Shown here: one piece after another, positions 1 through 8,081 of the stretch
How the letters are laid out: every line of letters begins with the position of its first letter
Numbering within the stretch: position 1 is the stretch's first letter
Source: Paracoccaceae bacterium
GTDB taxonomy: Bacteria > Pseudomonadota > Alphaproteobacteria > Rhodobacterales > Rhodobacteraceae
Reading direction: 5' to 3'
Assembly (NCBI GenBank): GCA_027013095.1
Contig: JALUYI010000011.1
Coordinates: forward strand, 25,111-89,110
DNA: 64,000 nt
Position numbers and translations under genes: made by a program
Notes under the pieces: generated by a model
What the model was told of the DNA's origin: nothing
The model's input: only the letters and a program-made list of their open reading frames with translations
Database searches by the model: none

Positions 1-1549
1 CCTCCAATCGTGCCCGGTGCTGGTGCAGCCAGATGATGCTGTCTTCGAGCGGCATGGGTTTTGCGATGCCGAAACCTTGCAGATATTGACAGCCAATATT
101 GGCGAGATGGCATTGTTCGCCAAGCGTTTCCACACCCTCTGCAAGGGTTTCAAGACCGAGGCTTTCGGCCATGCGGATGATTGCTGAGGTTATGGCCTGT
201 TGCTCGGGGTCGGAATCGATTTTCGTGATGAAAGACCGATCGATTTTCAGGCGGTTCACTGCGAAACGCCTAATATTGGCGATGGCGGCGTGACCGGTGC
301 CAAAATCATCAAGATCAATGCCAAAACCCTGAGCCGCAAGAGAGCGGATGTTATGGGTGATGACGTCCTCGTCATGGTCACTGACCACATCCTCAAGGAT
401 TTCGATTGTCAAACGCGCCGGCGCTATTTCGAATCGGTCGACCTCCCATTTTATCTTTTCAACCAGTTTCGGATTTCGCAGGTCATCCGAAGAAAAATTC
501 ACGCCGATGCTGGGCACCCGAAAGCCGGCGTTGTCCCAGGCCTTGAGAGCCGAGAGGCTGTGGTAGAGAATCACCTCGCTCAAACGTTGGGAGCGCCCGG
601 TGCTCTGGATGGCGCGCACGAACAAACCGGGCAGGATCAGACCGTTTTCCGGGTGTTCCCAGCGGGCAAGGGCCTCGAATCCGGCGATTTCGCCCGTATC
701 CGCGCAGATCTGGGGCTGGAAATGGGGCCGAATCTGCCCATTCTCCAGAGCCGCCTCGAGTTCGGCGGACAGGGCATGCAGTTTTTGGATCTCACGCCGC
801 ATTTTTGGCGAAAAATTGCGGGTTGCGCCGGGGCCTTCTTTTCGGGCCAGATCTAGCGCGATTTCGGCGCTGGCCAGCACTGATTCGGCATCATTGGCCG
901 GGGCGCGCCCCGACAGGCATATCCCGATGGAGCAGGTCAGATAGCAGGTGGTGCGATCCACGCTGAATGGTTGGGATAGAGCATTTCGCACCCGGTCTGC
1001 TAGGGTCAAGGCAATGGAAAAGTCAGCCTTTTTTATGGGAAACAGCACGATGGCAAAGTCATCTCCGTCAATTCGTGCAACAATATCATCATCCCGAACG
1101 CAGGATTTCAGGCGTTGGGCCACCTCCTGCAGCAGGCGGTCCCCAGTTTCCATGCCGTAACGTTCGTTGATCAGGCGAAACTTGTCGATATCAATGTGCA
1201 GAACGACGGTTTCCCGGCCAGTATTATGCTCGGCCTGAATGAAGGTTTGCAGTTTCTTGAGGGCATGGCGCCGGGTTGCAACCGAGGTCAGGGCGTCCCG
1301 GTTGTTTCGCGGTAGCGCGGGACTTTGTTGCGCCTCTCCACTGCCTTTCAGCAATTCCTGAAAGGCCAGAAGGGTCGGAAACATGAAACTGACGACAAAC
1401 AGGATCGCATCATTATGCGACCAATAGGCGATGACGATGAATAGCGGTAAGAAGCTGAGCAGATGAAAATCACGGAAGGTCCATTTTTTTTCCGCGTCTT
1501 TCCCCGCATGTTTCGCCGCGTCCCGGGCCCTGGTTTTGTCCGTTGCCAT
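1..1549 (-). CDS. GGDEF-EAL c-di-GMP phosphodiesterase, 3' end outside window
   Basis: This is a membrane-anchored cyclic-di-GMP signalling protein. Translation from ATG at 1549 stays open to the window edge (516 codons visible). Two hydrophobic segments (about residues 31-66) precede a GGDEF domain whose signature is degenerate (DGDDF, residues 161-165), so cyclase activity is unlikely. The EAL domain looks complete: EAL at 292-294, Asn351, the EILED block near 383, DDFGTG at 414-419, Lys435 in KIDRSF, Glu471 in AEGVE, and the QGFGIAKP block near 491. The inference is a phosphodiesterase that hydrolyses c-di-GMP to pGpG, with the GGDEF half structural or GTP-sensing. The C-terminus lies beyond base 1. 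No partner gene is adjacent. Confidence 0.9.
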   Translation of the reverse strand, partial: MATDKTRARDAAKHAGKDAEKKWTFRDFHLLSFLPLFIVIAYWSHNDAILFVVSFMFPTLLAFQELLKGSGEAQQSPALPRNNRDALTSVATRRHALKKLQTFIQAEHNTGRETVVLHIDIDKFRLINERYGMETGDRLLQEVAQRLKSCVRDDDIVARIDGDDFAIVLFPIKKADFSIALTLADRVRNALSQPFSVDRTTCYLTCSIGICLSGRAPANDAESVLASAEIALDLARKEGPGATRNFSPKMRREIQKLHALSAELEAALENGQIRPHFQPQICADTGEIAGFEALARWEHPENGLILPGLFVRAIQSTGRSQRLSEVILYHSLSALKAWDNAGFRVPSIGVNFSSDDLRNPKLVEKIKWEVDRFEIAPARLTIEILEDVVSDHDEDVITHNIRSLAAQGFGIDLDDFGTGHAAIANIRRFAVNRLKIDRSFITKIDSDPEQQAITSAIIRMAESLGLETLAEGVETLGEQCHLANIGCQYLQGFGIAKPMPLEDSIIWLHQHRARLE

Positions 1550-1667
1550 TGTCGGTCCCCAAGCAGATATGGCGCGACAGATCCGCGCCCCGACCGACAC
1601 CTATCAGAGTTTTTGCATATGGAAGGTTAATAGCCGCCGACGCAATACCGTGGATTTATTCCAAATT

Positions 1668-2507
1668 TTAAGGATCTGCCGACGATTTCAGGGCAAGGGA
1701 GGCAAAATCAAACAGGGCGGGGTCCAGCAGATGGCTGGGGCGGGCGTGCATCAATGCACGGAACATCACATTGCGCCGACCGGGATTGTGCTCCTCCCAG
1801 GCATCAAGGATCTTCTTGACCTGTTGGCGCTGCAACCCGTCCTGCGAGCCGCAGAGATCACAGGGAATGATCGGGTAATTCATGGCGTTGGCGAAGCGCG
1901 CGCAGTCGTCCTCGGCGACAAAGGCCAGCGGGCGGTAGAGGAATAGATCGCCCTCTTCATTCACCAGCTTTGGCGGCATGGTGGCCAGGCGTCCGCCGTG
2001 AAACAGATTCATGAAAAAGGTTTCCAGAATGTCATCGCGGTGGTGGCCAAGAACGATGGCAGAGCAGCCCTCCTCACGTGCGATCCGATAGAGGTTGCCC
2101 CGACGCAGACGCGAGCAGAGCGCGCAATATGTGCGGCTTTTGGGGATCTTGGATTTCACGATCGAGTAGGTGTCCTGATATTCGATCCGGTGAGGGATAT
2201 TCATGCGCTCGAGAAACTCAGGCAAGACGGTTGCGGGAAATCCGGGCTGGCCTTGATCGAGGTTGCAGGCCAGCAGATCGACCGGCAACAGCCCCCGCCA
2301 TTTCAGCTCATGCAAGATTGCCAGAAGGGTATAGCTGTCCTTGCCGCCGGACAGGCAGATCAGCCATTTCGCGCCTCGTTCGACCATGCCGTAGGTCTCG
2401 ATGGCATCGCGGGTCTGGCGGACGATCCGTTTGCGCAACTTACGAAAGGCGGTGGTGGTGGGAGCCCCGGAAAACAGGGGGTGAATCTCGGTCTGGGTAT
2501 CAGGCAT
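1668..2507 (-). CDS. ttcA: tRNA 2-thiocytidine(32) synthetase TtcA
   Basis: TtcA is an ATP-dependent tRNA thiolase that makes 2-thiocytidine at position 32 using a [4Fe-4S] cluster. The 279-residue protein has the PP-loop SGGKDS (residues 53-58) and two CxxC motifs, CALC (128-131) and CDLC (216-219), as expected for cluster binding. A longer open frame runs further upstream, but that part is a shadow of yidD. ATG at 2507 is chosen because it gives the usual N-terminus and overlaps the yidD stop by 8 nt, suggesting translational coupling. A DsrC/TusE-like gene lies just upstream, which fits a sulphur-relay neighbourhood. Confidence 0.95.
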   Translation of the reverse strand: MPDTQTEIHPLFSGAPTTTAFRKLRKRIVRQTRDAIETYGMVERGAKWLICLSGGKDSYTLLAILHELKWRGLLPVDLLACNLDQGQPGFPATVLPEFLERMNIPHRIEYQDTYSIVKSKIPKSRTYCALCSRLRRGNLYRIAREEGCSAIVLGHHRDDILETFFMNLFHGGRLATMPPKLVNEEGDLFLYRPLAFVAEDDCARFANAMNYPIIPCDLCGSQDGLQRQQVKKILDAWEEHNPGRRNVMFRALMHARPSHLLDPALFDFASLALKSSADP

Positions 2508-2739
2508 CGTGGTCTTTCGGCGGGGGCACCGGGTCATAGCCGTCGCGTCCCAAGGGGTGACAGCGACCGATTCGCCGGATGGCCAGCCAGCTGCCCCTGA
2601 TGGCGCCGTGTTTCTCCAGCGCTTCCAGCGCATAGGCCGAACAGGTCGGCTGGTAGCGGCACGAATTTCCGACCCAGGGGCTGCCAATCAGACGATAGGC
2701 CCGGATGGGAAGGGACAACAAAAAAGCAAGGGGTGTCAT
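2500..2739 (-). CDS. yidD: Membrane protein insertion efficiency factor YidD
   Basis: YidD is a small peripheral membrane protein thought to help YidC insert proteins into the inner membrane. The 79-residue product has an N-terminal amphipathic stretch and the family core [15 protein letters not shown] followed by a [13 protein letters not shown] segment. The ATG at 2739 matches the usual family start. An in-frame ATG at 2811 would add 24 poorly conserved residues. In many bacteria yidD follows rnpA directly. Here a DsrC/TusE-like gene and about 700 bp separate them on the same strand. Its 3' end overlaps ttcA. Confidence 0.9.
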   Translation of the reverse strand: MTPLAFLLSLPIRAYRLIGSPWVGNSCRYQPTCSAYALEALEKHGAIRGSWLAIRRIGRCHPLGRDGYDPVPPPKDHDA

Positions 2740-2922
2740 CGGAATATCGGCAATGCACAAGGGCTGACAGGTCAGCGGATACCCACCCATATAGGCATGT
2801 CCGTCGGCCAAGTCAGCCCGATTTGCAAAAAATTGTGGACGCTAAAGGCCGCGGGCGCGTGGTTTAGGGGTCTATGCCCACAAGTGTTCCGACAAAATAT
2901 CGAATCGCAAAAACTTTGTCAC

Positions 2923-2967
2923 GCCTTTGGCGATGAGAACGTCTCGACCGTTTGTCGAAACGCGTTA
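2923..2967. repeat. 45-nt intergenic repeat A, copy 1
   Basis: This copy matches 59844-59888 at 38 of 45 positions by eye. Read on the minus strand, it begins with the TAA stop of the DsrC/TusE-like gene (2965-2967) and continues CGCGTTTCGACAAACGGTCG. The two ends can partly pair. Its function is unknown. A transcript 3'-end structure or a dispersed palindromic element are both possible. Confidence 0.75.
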
Positions 2968-3303
2968 ATACCCGCCTTTGCGTCGGCTTTCCGGCAATCC
3001 CGCGATGCGCCCGCCCTGTTTTGATGGGTCCTGCGGGAACAGGTCATAGATGTCTTTTTGTTTCAGCTTTTCGCCCCATTGGGCGCTCATGGCCTTCAGG
3101 ATGGCACGGGTGTTGGGTTGGCTTTCGTGGTTATCGAAAAATTCCTCACGCAGATAGTTTAGAATATCCCAGTGCCGGTCGGTCAACTCGATTCCATCTT
3201 CGGCTGCCATAAAGCGCGCAAGGTCTTCGCTCCAGTCGCTTTGGTTCTCAAGATACCCTTTTTCGTTGGTTTCTATGGTTTTACCTTCAAATTCAAACGC
3301 CAT
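2965..3303 (-). CDS. DsrC/TusE-family protein lacking all cysteines
   Basis: This is a 112-residue DsrC/TusE/DsvC-fold protein. The family core is clear: an N-terminal segment with GYL, the region ELTDRHWDILNYLREEF, and the C-terminal arm GGRIAGLP. TusE and DsrC normally end in GLPKPTGCV-like sequence, where the penultimate Cys carries persulphide sulphur. Here the tail is GLPESRRKGGY and the protein contains no cysteine at all. It therefore cannot be a classical sulphur carrier and may be a regulatory or structural homologue. The codons around the tail read cleanly, so a simple frameshift is not evident. It lies upstream of yidD-ttcA on the same strand. Its stop codon is part of repeat A. 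Confidence 0.85.
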   Translation of the reverse strand: MAFEFEGKTIETNEKGYLENQSDWSEDLARFMAAEDGIELTDRHWDILNYLREEFFDNHESQPNTRAILKAMSAQWGEKLKQKDIYDLFPQDPSKQGGRIAGLPESRRKGGY

Positions 3304-3370
3304 GATGTGGTCCTCCCTTTGTCTGTTGCGGTAATTACAAACATTAATATATGATAATACTTTGATTTTT

Positions 3371-3430
3371 TAGAGCGGTCAAATCCTGCGATGGATTCAC
3401 CGTCAAGGTGCGACAATTCGAGCGGCTCTA
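3371..3430. repeat. 60-nt imperfect inverted repeat containing the rnpA stop codon
   Basis: The outer ends are TAGAGCGGTC on the left and GAGCGGCTCTA on the right, which pair with mismatches. Pairing continues inward in patches (for example AATCCTGCGA with TGCGACAATT). The right-hand terminal CTA is, on the minus strand, the TAG stop codon of rnpA. No second copy was found in this window. It resembles a dispersed palindromic intergenic element. Confidence 0.6.
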
Positions 3431-3853
3431 GTGTTGATCACCGTGAATTCGGTTCAGAGCGGCTTTTAGATCGTCTGAAAGGTTGGGAAACTGCCTTGAC
3501 TCGGCCTCGTTGGGGCGACCGATCAGAACGTAGTCCCATCCAGCACGGCCCAGTTTTGGCAGGTGCGCGCGGGCGATTTCCCGTAGGCGACGTTTGGCGC
3601 GGTTGCGGGCCACAGCATTTCCCAGCTTTTTTGAGCAGGTGTAGCCGACGCGCAGGACCGAACCGTCGCCTTCGCCGGGTTTTCGATGTCGTGCCAGCAG
3701 GATAAAGCCGGGCGTGACCTGCCTCCGTCCCCGGTTGGCGCGCAAAAAGTCGGCGCGGTTTTTAAGGGATTCCATCGGGCACAAGAAAACCGCCGGGGGC
3801 GTGGCACCGGACGCGGCCATTGGGCCTGCCTGTGTCGCCTTCGGCGGTGTCAT
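3428..3853 (-). CDS. rnpA: Ribonuclease P protein component RnpA
   Basis: RnpA is the protein subunit of RNase P, which matures tRNA 5' ends with the M1 RNA. The product carries the family signature KKLGNAVARNRAKRRLRE in the middle of a basic, roughly 115-residue domain, preceded by NRADFLRAN. The ATG at 3853 gives 141 residues with an unconserved N-terminus. The internal ATG at 3775 (MESLKNRADF) is a credible alternative. It sits 26 nt downstream of rpmH in the universal rpmH-rnpA order. Its TAG stop lies inside a 60-nt inverted repeat. Confidence 0.95.
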   Translation of the reverse strand: MTPPKATQAGPMAASGATPPAVFLCPMESLKNRADFLRANRGRRQVTPGFILLARHRKPGEGDGSVLRVGYTCSKKLGNAVARNRAKRRLREIARAHLPKLGRAGWDYVLIGRPNEAESRQFPNLSDDLKAALNRIHGDQH

Positions 3854-3879
3854 TCATGGATCTTTCGCGGCGCGCTGTC

Positions 3880-4014
3880 TTACGCAGACAAAACCTTGCG
3901 GCCCTGCGCGCGACGGCGGTTCAGAATCTTGCGCCCGGCTTTGGTGGCCATGCGCGCGCGGAACCCGTGGCGCCGTTTGCGAACAAGGTTGCTCGGCTGA
4001 TAGGTGCGTTTCAT
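3880..4014 (-). CDS. rpmH: 50S ribosomal protein L34
   Basis: The gene encodes a 44-residue, very basic protein that begins [18 protein letters not shown] and ends GRKVLSA, the diagnostic L34 sequence. It starts at ATG 4014 and stops at TAA 3880-3882. L34 is a component of the large ribosomal subunit. It is the first gene of the rpmH-rnpA pair on the minus strand and its promoter must lie in 4015-4330. Confidence 0.97.
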   Translation of the reverse strand: MKRTYQPSNLVRKRRHGFRARMATKAGRKILNRRRAQGRKVLSA

Positions 4015-4330
4015 AACTCAAACTCCAGAAGCGGCCCTGTCCTTTGGGGCGTCCGAACGGTTTATCCGCTCGGGACATCCACCCGGATTCGGGGGCCGTG
4101 TCATTCAGAAGCCGCTATTTACGGCGACACCGCGCAGAAGTCAATTCGCGTGCTGCCGGATTGTTGCAACAATTTTCGTAAATTTTCCGGAAAACACCGG
4201 ATAAGAGCCGAATCATGCGGAATAATTGAAATATTGGCTCAATCCTGATCAAGGCAGCGTGAGGCCCCTACCGCTTACCCACCCTTGTGGCCCAGATAGG
4301 GGGGATGGATGGTCAACCGAGAGAGAGACA
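4015..4330. other. Divergent intergenic region between rpmH and the TVP38 gene
   Basis: This 316-nt stretch has no credible gene. It must hold the rpmH promoter (minus) and the promoter of the 4331 gene (plus). An A/T-rich segment near 4215-4245 is a candidate promoter area. A short inverted repeat pairs CCCCTA (4263-4268) with TAGGGG (4298-4303) just upstream of the plus-strand gene. No recognised riboswitch was seen. Confidence 0.5.
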
Positions 4331-5062
4331 ATGACGAATGAACCCGCGCCGCGCGCACCTTCGATCAGACGCCTGTTGCCGCTTGGGATCATCCTTGTCG
4401 TGGCGGTCAGCGGCTTTTTCCTGCTGCGCGATACGCTTAGCTTTCAGACCCTGCAAGATAACCGAGATGTGTTGCTTGCATTTCGCGATCAGAACTATGT
4501 GTTTTGTGTTATCGCATTCATGCTGGTTTATATTGTCATTGTCGCGTTTTCCCTGCCCGGCGCGGCGATTGCCTCGTTGACCGGGGGATTCTTGTTTGGC
4601 CTCGTGTCGGGAACAGTGTTCAACGTGGTTTCGGCCAGTGTCGGGGCCGGGGTGATCTTTTTGGCGGCACGGTTTGGTTTGGGGGAGGTTTTGTCGCGCA
4701 AGATGGCCCAGTCCAAGGGTGCCGCGCGGCGGCTGCGCGACAATCTGGCTGAAAATGAGATTTCATACCTTTTGTTGATGCGTCTGGTGCCGGCAGTTCC
4801 GTTTTTTGTTGCCAACCTTGTTCCGGCGCTGGTCGGGGTGACCTTTTGGCGGTTCATTCTGACCACCTTTTTTGGCATCATCCCGGGTGCCATTGTGTTT
4901 ACATGGGCCGGTGTTGGGCTGGGTGATGTGTTTCAGCGCGGCGGTTCTCCTGATCTTGGCCTGATTTTCGATCCCAAAATCCTCACCCCCATTCTGGCAC
5001 TTAGTGCCCTTGTCGCCTTGCCCGCCATCCTGAAGACAATCAAGAAAATGAAAGCAGCCTGA
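4331..5062 (+). CDS. TVP38/TMEM64 (SNARE-associated, DedA-like) membrane protein
   Basis: The gene encodes a 243-residue integral membrane protein with about five to six hydrophobic segments. The VTT-domain features are visible: a GGFLFG motif after the second segment, a cytoplasmic loop with FLAARFGLG, and an LMRLVPAVPFFVANLVPAL stretch. Such proteins are implicated in lipid scrambling or envelope homeostasis. The ATG at 4331 is chosen because it follows a purine-rich GAGAGAGAC stretch. An upstream in-frame ATG at 4226 would add an implausible N-terminus. The next gene starts 2 nt after the stop, so the two are almost certainly cotranscribed. Confidence 0.88.
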   Translation: MTNEPAPRAPSIRRLLPLGIILVVAVSGFFLLRDTLSFQTLQDNRDVLLAFRDQNYVFCVIAFMLVYIVIVAFSLPGAAIASLTGGFLFGLVSGTVFNVVSASVGAGVIFLAARFGLGEVLSRKMAQSKGAARRLRDNLAENEISYLLLMRLVPAVPFFVANLVPALVGVTFWRFILTTFFGIIPGAIVFTWAGVGLGDVFQRGGSPDLGLIFDPKILTPILALSALVALPAILKTIKKMKAA

Positions 5063-5064
5063 GA

Positions 5065-6480
5065 ATGAAAAAACGTGTAAAAGCCGACCTTTGCGTTATC
5101 GGAGGCGGCTCGGGCGGGTTGTCTGTTGCGGCCGGAGCGGCGCAAATGGGTGCCCGTGTGGTTCTGGTCGAGGGGGGCGCAATGGGCGGGGACTGCCTGA
5201 ACCACGGGTGTGTCCCCTCAAAGGCGTTGATTGCGGCGGGAAAACATGCCCATGCCCTGCGATCTGGCGCGCCATTTGGAATTTCCGCTGTTGAGCCCGA
5301 GGTCGATTATGCCGCCGCCAAGGATCACGTTCAGCGGGTTATCGCCGGCATTGCGCCACATGACAGCGTGGCGCGGTTCGAGGACCTCGGGGTGAAGGTC
5401 GTGCAGGCCTACGGTAAGTTCACCTCGCCTCGCAAGCTGCAGGCCGGCGAGACCGTCATCAAGGCGAGGCGGTTCGTGATCGCGACTGGCTCATCCCCGT
5501 TTGTTCCGCCGATCTCGGGGCTTGAGAAGGTGCCTTATCTGACCAACGAAACGATCTTTGACTTGCGGGAACGGCCGACCCATCTGATTGTCATAGGCGG
5601 CGGTCCGATCGGGATGGAACTGGCCCAGGCGCATCGGCGGCTGGGCTGTGAGGTGACGGTTCTCGAAGGGCTGAAAGCGCTGGGCAAGGACGATCCTGAG
5701 ATGACGGCAATCGCTCTGAACCACCTGAGGGGCGAGGGGATCGAGATCGTCGAGGGCACGATGGCAGCGAAAATCAGCGGTACGCCAGGTGCGATCGAGG
5801 TTCATACCAAGGATGGCTCGGTTTATCAGGGCAGCCATCTGCTGATGGCGGTGGGGCGCAAACCCAATATCGATGAGTTGGGGCTTGAGGTGGCGGGCGT
5901 TGCGAGCACCCACGATGGCATCGCGGTTGACGCGGGGCTGCGCACCAGCAATCGGCGCATCTATGCCATTGGCGACGTTATCGGAGGGTTGCAGTTTACC
6001 CACATGGCCAATTATCACGCCGGCATCGTGATCCGCTCGGCCCTGTTTGGCCTTGGGGCAAAAGCAAGCAGCGCGCATATCCCTTGGGCGACCTATACCG
6101 ATCCCGAGATTGCCCATGTCGGGCTGAATGAAGATGATGCGCGCAAGATACACGGCAACGGGCTGGAGGTCGTTCGGTTTTCGTTTGAGGACAATGACCG
6201 CGCCCGGACCGAATTGCTGACCTCGGGGTTGATCAAGGTGATGGTAGTCAAGGGGCGTCCGGTCGGCGCGTCGGTGGTCGGCGCTCAGGCCGGTGAGCTG
6301 ATCCAGATATGGGCCTTGGCAATTGCCAATCGCCTGAAAATGTCGGCCATCGCCGCGATGGTATCGCCCTATCCGACCCTTGGCGAGATCAACAAGCGTG
6401 TTGCCGGGGCATATTTTTCACCGCGCCTGTTTGCCAACGTCTGGGTCAAACGGGCGGTCCGTCTGGTCCAATGGTTATAG
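5065..6480 (+). CDS. Pyridine nucleotide-disulphide oxidoreductase (mercuric reductase/LPD-like)
   Basis: This is a 471-residue flavoprotein of the class I disulphide reductase family. It has an FAD GxGxxG (residues 13-18), a redox-active CxxxxC (GGDCLNHGCVPSKAL, Cys44/Cys49), an NAD(P) site (IGGGPIGMELA), and the second FAD block IYAIGDV. At the C-terminus, dihydrolipoamide dehydrogenases have HPTxxE with a catalytic His. Here the sequence is SPYPTLGE, so Tyr stands in place of the His and a classical LPD role is unlikely. It also lacks the MerA C-terminal cysteine pair. Its tight coupling to a TVP38 protein suggests a shared membrane or redox function. The substrate is unknown. Confidence 0.85.
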   Translation: MKKRVKADLCVIGGGSGGLSVAAGAAQMGARVVLVEGGAMGGDCLNHGCVPSKALIAAGKHAHALRSGAPFGISAVEPEVDYAAAKDHVQRVIAGIAPHDSVARFEDLGVKVVQAYGKFTSPRKLQAGETVIKARRFVIATGSSPFVPPISGLEKVPYLTNETIFDLRERPTHLIVIGGGPIGMELAQAHRRLGCEVTVLEGLKALGKDDPEMTAIALNHLRGEGIEIVEGTMAAKISGTPGAIEVHTKDGSVYQGSHLLMAVGRKPNIDELGLEVAGVASTHDGIAVDAGLRTSNRRIYAIGDVIGGLQFTHMANYHAGIVIRSALFGLGAKASSAHIPWATYTDPEIAHVGLNEDDARKIHGNGLEVVRFSFEDNDRARTELLTSGLIKVMVVKGRPVGASVVGAQAGELIQIWALAIANRLKMSAIAAMVSPYPTLGEINKRVAGAYFSPRLFANVWVKRAVRLVQWL

Positions 6481-6509
6481 ACATTTCCAGCCGTCTGTGA
6501 TCTGTGATA

Positions 6510-7949
6510 ATGGTTTGGGAACAAAGAGGATTTACCCAGCGCATGTTTCTGAACTCACTTTCGGGGCGTTTTCTGTTGCTGACCGTCGTGTTTGTCATGC
6601 TGGCGGAGGTCCTTATCTTTGTGCCCTCGGTGGCCCGGTTCCGCGAGGACTACCTGCAATCCCGCCTTGAGCGGGCCCAGATTGCCTCGTTGGCAGTTCT
6701 CGCCAACAAGGACCAGATGATTGATCCGGCACTGGAAAAGGAATTGTTGCAAAATGCCGGGGTCTTGAATGTTGTTCTGCATCGCGATTCCGCGCGGGAG
6801 CTGGTTCTCAGCTCACCCATGACGCAACAAATCTCGAAAAGCTTCGATTTGCGCAAGGCAACGGCGTTCGGGTTGATCCGGGATGCGCTGCTGCGTTTGT
6901 TTGATCCCAAGGACACAATTATCCGGGTTGTCGGGATGCCGGTCAACATGGCCGGTCTCGAGATCGAAGTCACCCTTCACACCAAGGGTATGCGTCAGGA
7001 AATGCTGGATTATGGCGGGCGGGTTTTCCTGCTGTCTGCAGTCATTTCCATTATTACGGCGGCGCTTTTGTTTGTTGCCGTGCGCCGGGTTCTGGTTGCT
7101 CCGATCAGTCGGGTGATCAGCCAGATCAAGGCCTATAAGGATTCACCCCAAAATCCCCTGCTGATCATACGGCCGAACGCCGGGATTACCGAGCTGCATG
7201 AGGCCGAGGAGGCGATTCGTTCCATGCAGATCGAGCTGAGCGGCGCTCTGAAACAAAAGGACCGGCTGGCCACGCTGGGTGGGGCTGTGGCCAAGATCAG
7301 TCACGATCTGCGCAACATGTTGACCACGGCGCAGTTGCTGGCTGACCGGATGGATATGAGCGAAGACCCAGCGGTCAAGCGCACAACCCCGAAACTGGTT
7401 CATTCGCTGACCCGTGCGGTCAACCTCTGTGAAAGCACCCTGACCTTTGGCAAGGCCGAGGAACCTGCCCCGGAAATTTCCGAGTTTCCCCTGCGCGCGC
7501 TGGTGCAGGATGTTGTCGAGAGCGAGGAATTGGCAACGACGGACACAAAGATCCGGTTCGAGGTTAATATTCCCGCCGACATGACCGTTGCCGGCGATCC
7601 CGAGCAAGTGTTTCGTGTGCTCCTGAACCTTGTGCGCAATGCGCGTCAGGCGATCATGGCCTCGGACCGGCCCGGCGAGATCATACTTTCCGCGGAAAAG
7701 GTTGACGCTTTTTGGTGTGTGTTCGTTCGCGATACCGGTCCGGGTCTGCCACCCAAAGCCAAGGAAAAACTGTTCAAACCGTTTGAAGGCGGGATACGCA
7801 AGGGCGGCTCGGGCCTTGGGCTGGCGATTGCGTGGGAATTGGTGCGCGGGCATGGCGGGAATCTGGAGCTTGTCGAGACGACGCCCAAGGGCACATGCTT
7901 TCGGGTTGCTATTCCGTATGATCCGGGGCGAGCAAAATCAGGGAAATAG
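6510..7949 (+). CDS. Orphan sensor histidine kinase
   Basis: This is a membrane sensor kinase of about 479 residues. An N-terminal transmembrane segment (near 12-32), a periplasmic domain of about 130 residues, a second membrane segment near 170-195 and a HAMP-like linker lead to a kinase core. That core has a phospho-acceptor His in KISHDLRNML, an N box (NLVRNARQAI), G1 (RDTGPGLP) and G2 (GGSGLGLAIAWELVRGHGG). The ATG at 6510 is chosen. GTG at 6504 and ATG at 6543 are also possible. It lies 29 nt after the oxidoreductase gene. No response regulator is adjacent, so its partner and signal cannot be deduced. Confidence 0.9.
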   Translation: MVWEQRGFTQRMFLNSLSGRFLLLTVVFVMLAEVLIFVPSVARFREDYLQSRLERAQIASLAVLANKDQMIDPALEKELLQNAGVLNVVLHRDSARELVLSSPMTQQISKSFDLRKATAFGLIRDALLRLFDPKDTIIRVVGMPVNMAGLEIEVTLHTKGMRQEMLDYGGRVFLLSAVISIITAALLFVAVRRVLVAPISRVISQIKAYKDSPQNPLLIIRPNAGITELHEAEEAIRSMQIELSGALKQKDRLATLGGAVAKISHDLRNMLTTAQLLADRMDMSEDPAVKRTTPKLVHSLTRAVNLCESTLTFGKAEEPAPEISEFPLRALVQDVVESEELATTDTKIRFEVNIPADMTVAGDPEQVFRVLLNLVRNARQAIMASDRPGEIILSAEKVDAFWCVFVRDTGPGLPPKAKEKLFKPFEGGIRKGGSGLGLAIAWELVRGHGGNLELVETTPKGTCFRVAIPYDPGRAKSGK

Positions 7950-7999
7950 ACATTTGGCACTTGCATTGCCCGGCCGCCGCGGCTAAATCCCAAGTCCAC

Positions 8000-8076
8000 G
8001 CACCGATAGCTCAGCTGGATAGAGTACCTGACTACGAATCAGGGGGCCGGGGGTTCGAATCCTCCTCGGTGCGCCA
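8000..8076 (+). tRNA. tRNA-Arg (anticodon ACG)
   Basis: This is a 77-nt cloverleaf. The acceptor arm GCACCGA pairs with TCGGTGC, followed by discriminator G and an encoded CCA (8074-8076). The D-arm is GCTC...GAGT, the anticodon stem CCTGA pairs with TCAGG around loop CTACGAA (anticodon ACG), and the T-arm is GGGGG-TTCGAAT-CCTCC. The ACG anticodon would be modified to ICG to read CGU/CGC/CGA. It is convergent with the peroxiredoxin-like gene, whose stop lies 5 nt away. Confidence 0.97.
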
Positions 8077-8081
8077 TTTTC

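Noticed and set aside
4236..4256. Possible FNR-type site (ATCAA half-site) before the TVP38 gene
   Set aside because: Only one half matches TTGAT-N4-ATCAA. The other half has two mismatches.
5065..6480. Mercuric reductase or dihydrolipoamide dehydrogenase
   Set aside because: It lacks the MerA C-terminal cysteine pair and mer neighbours. The LPD catalytic His is replaced by Tyr.
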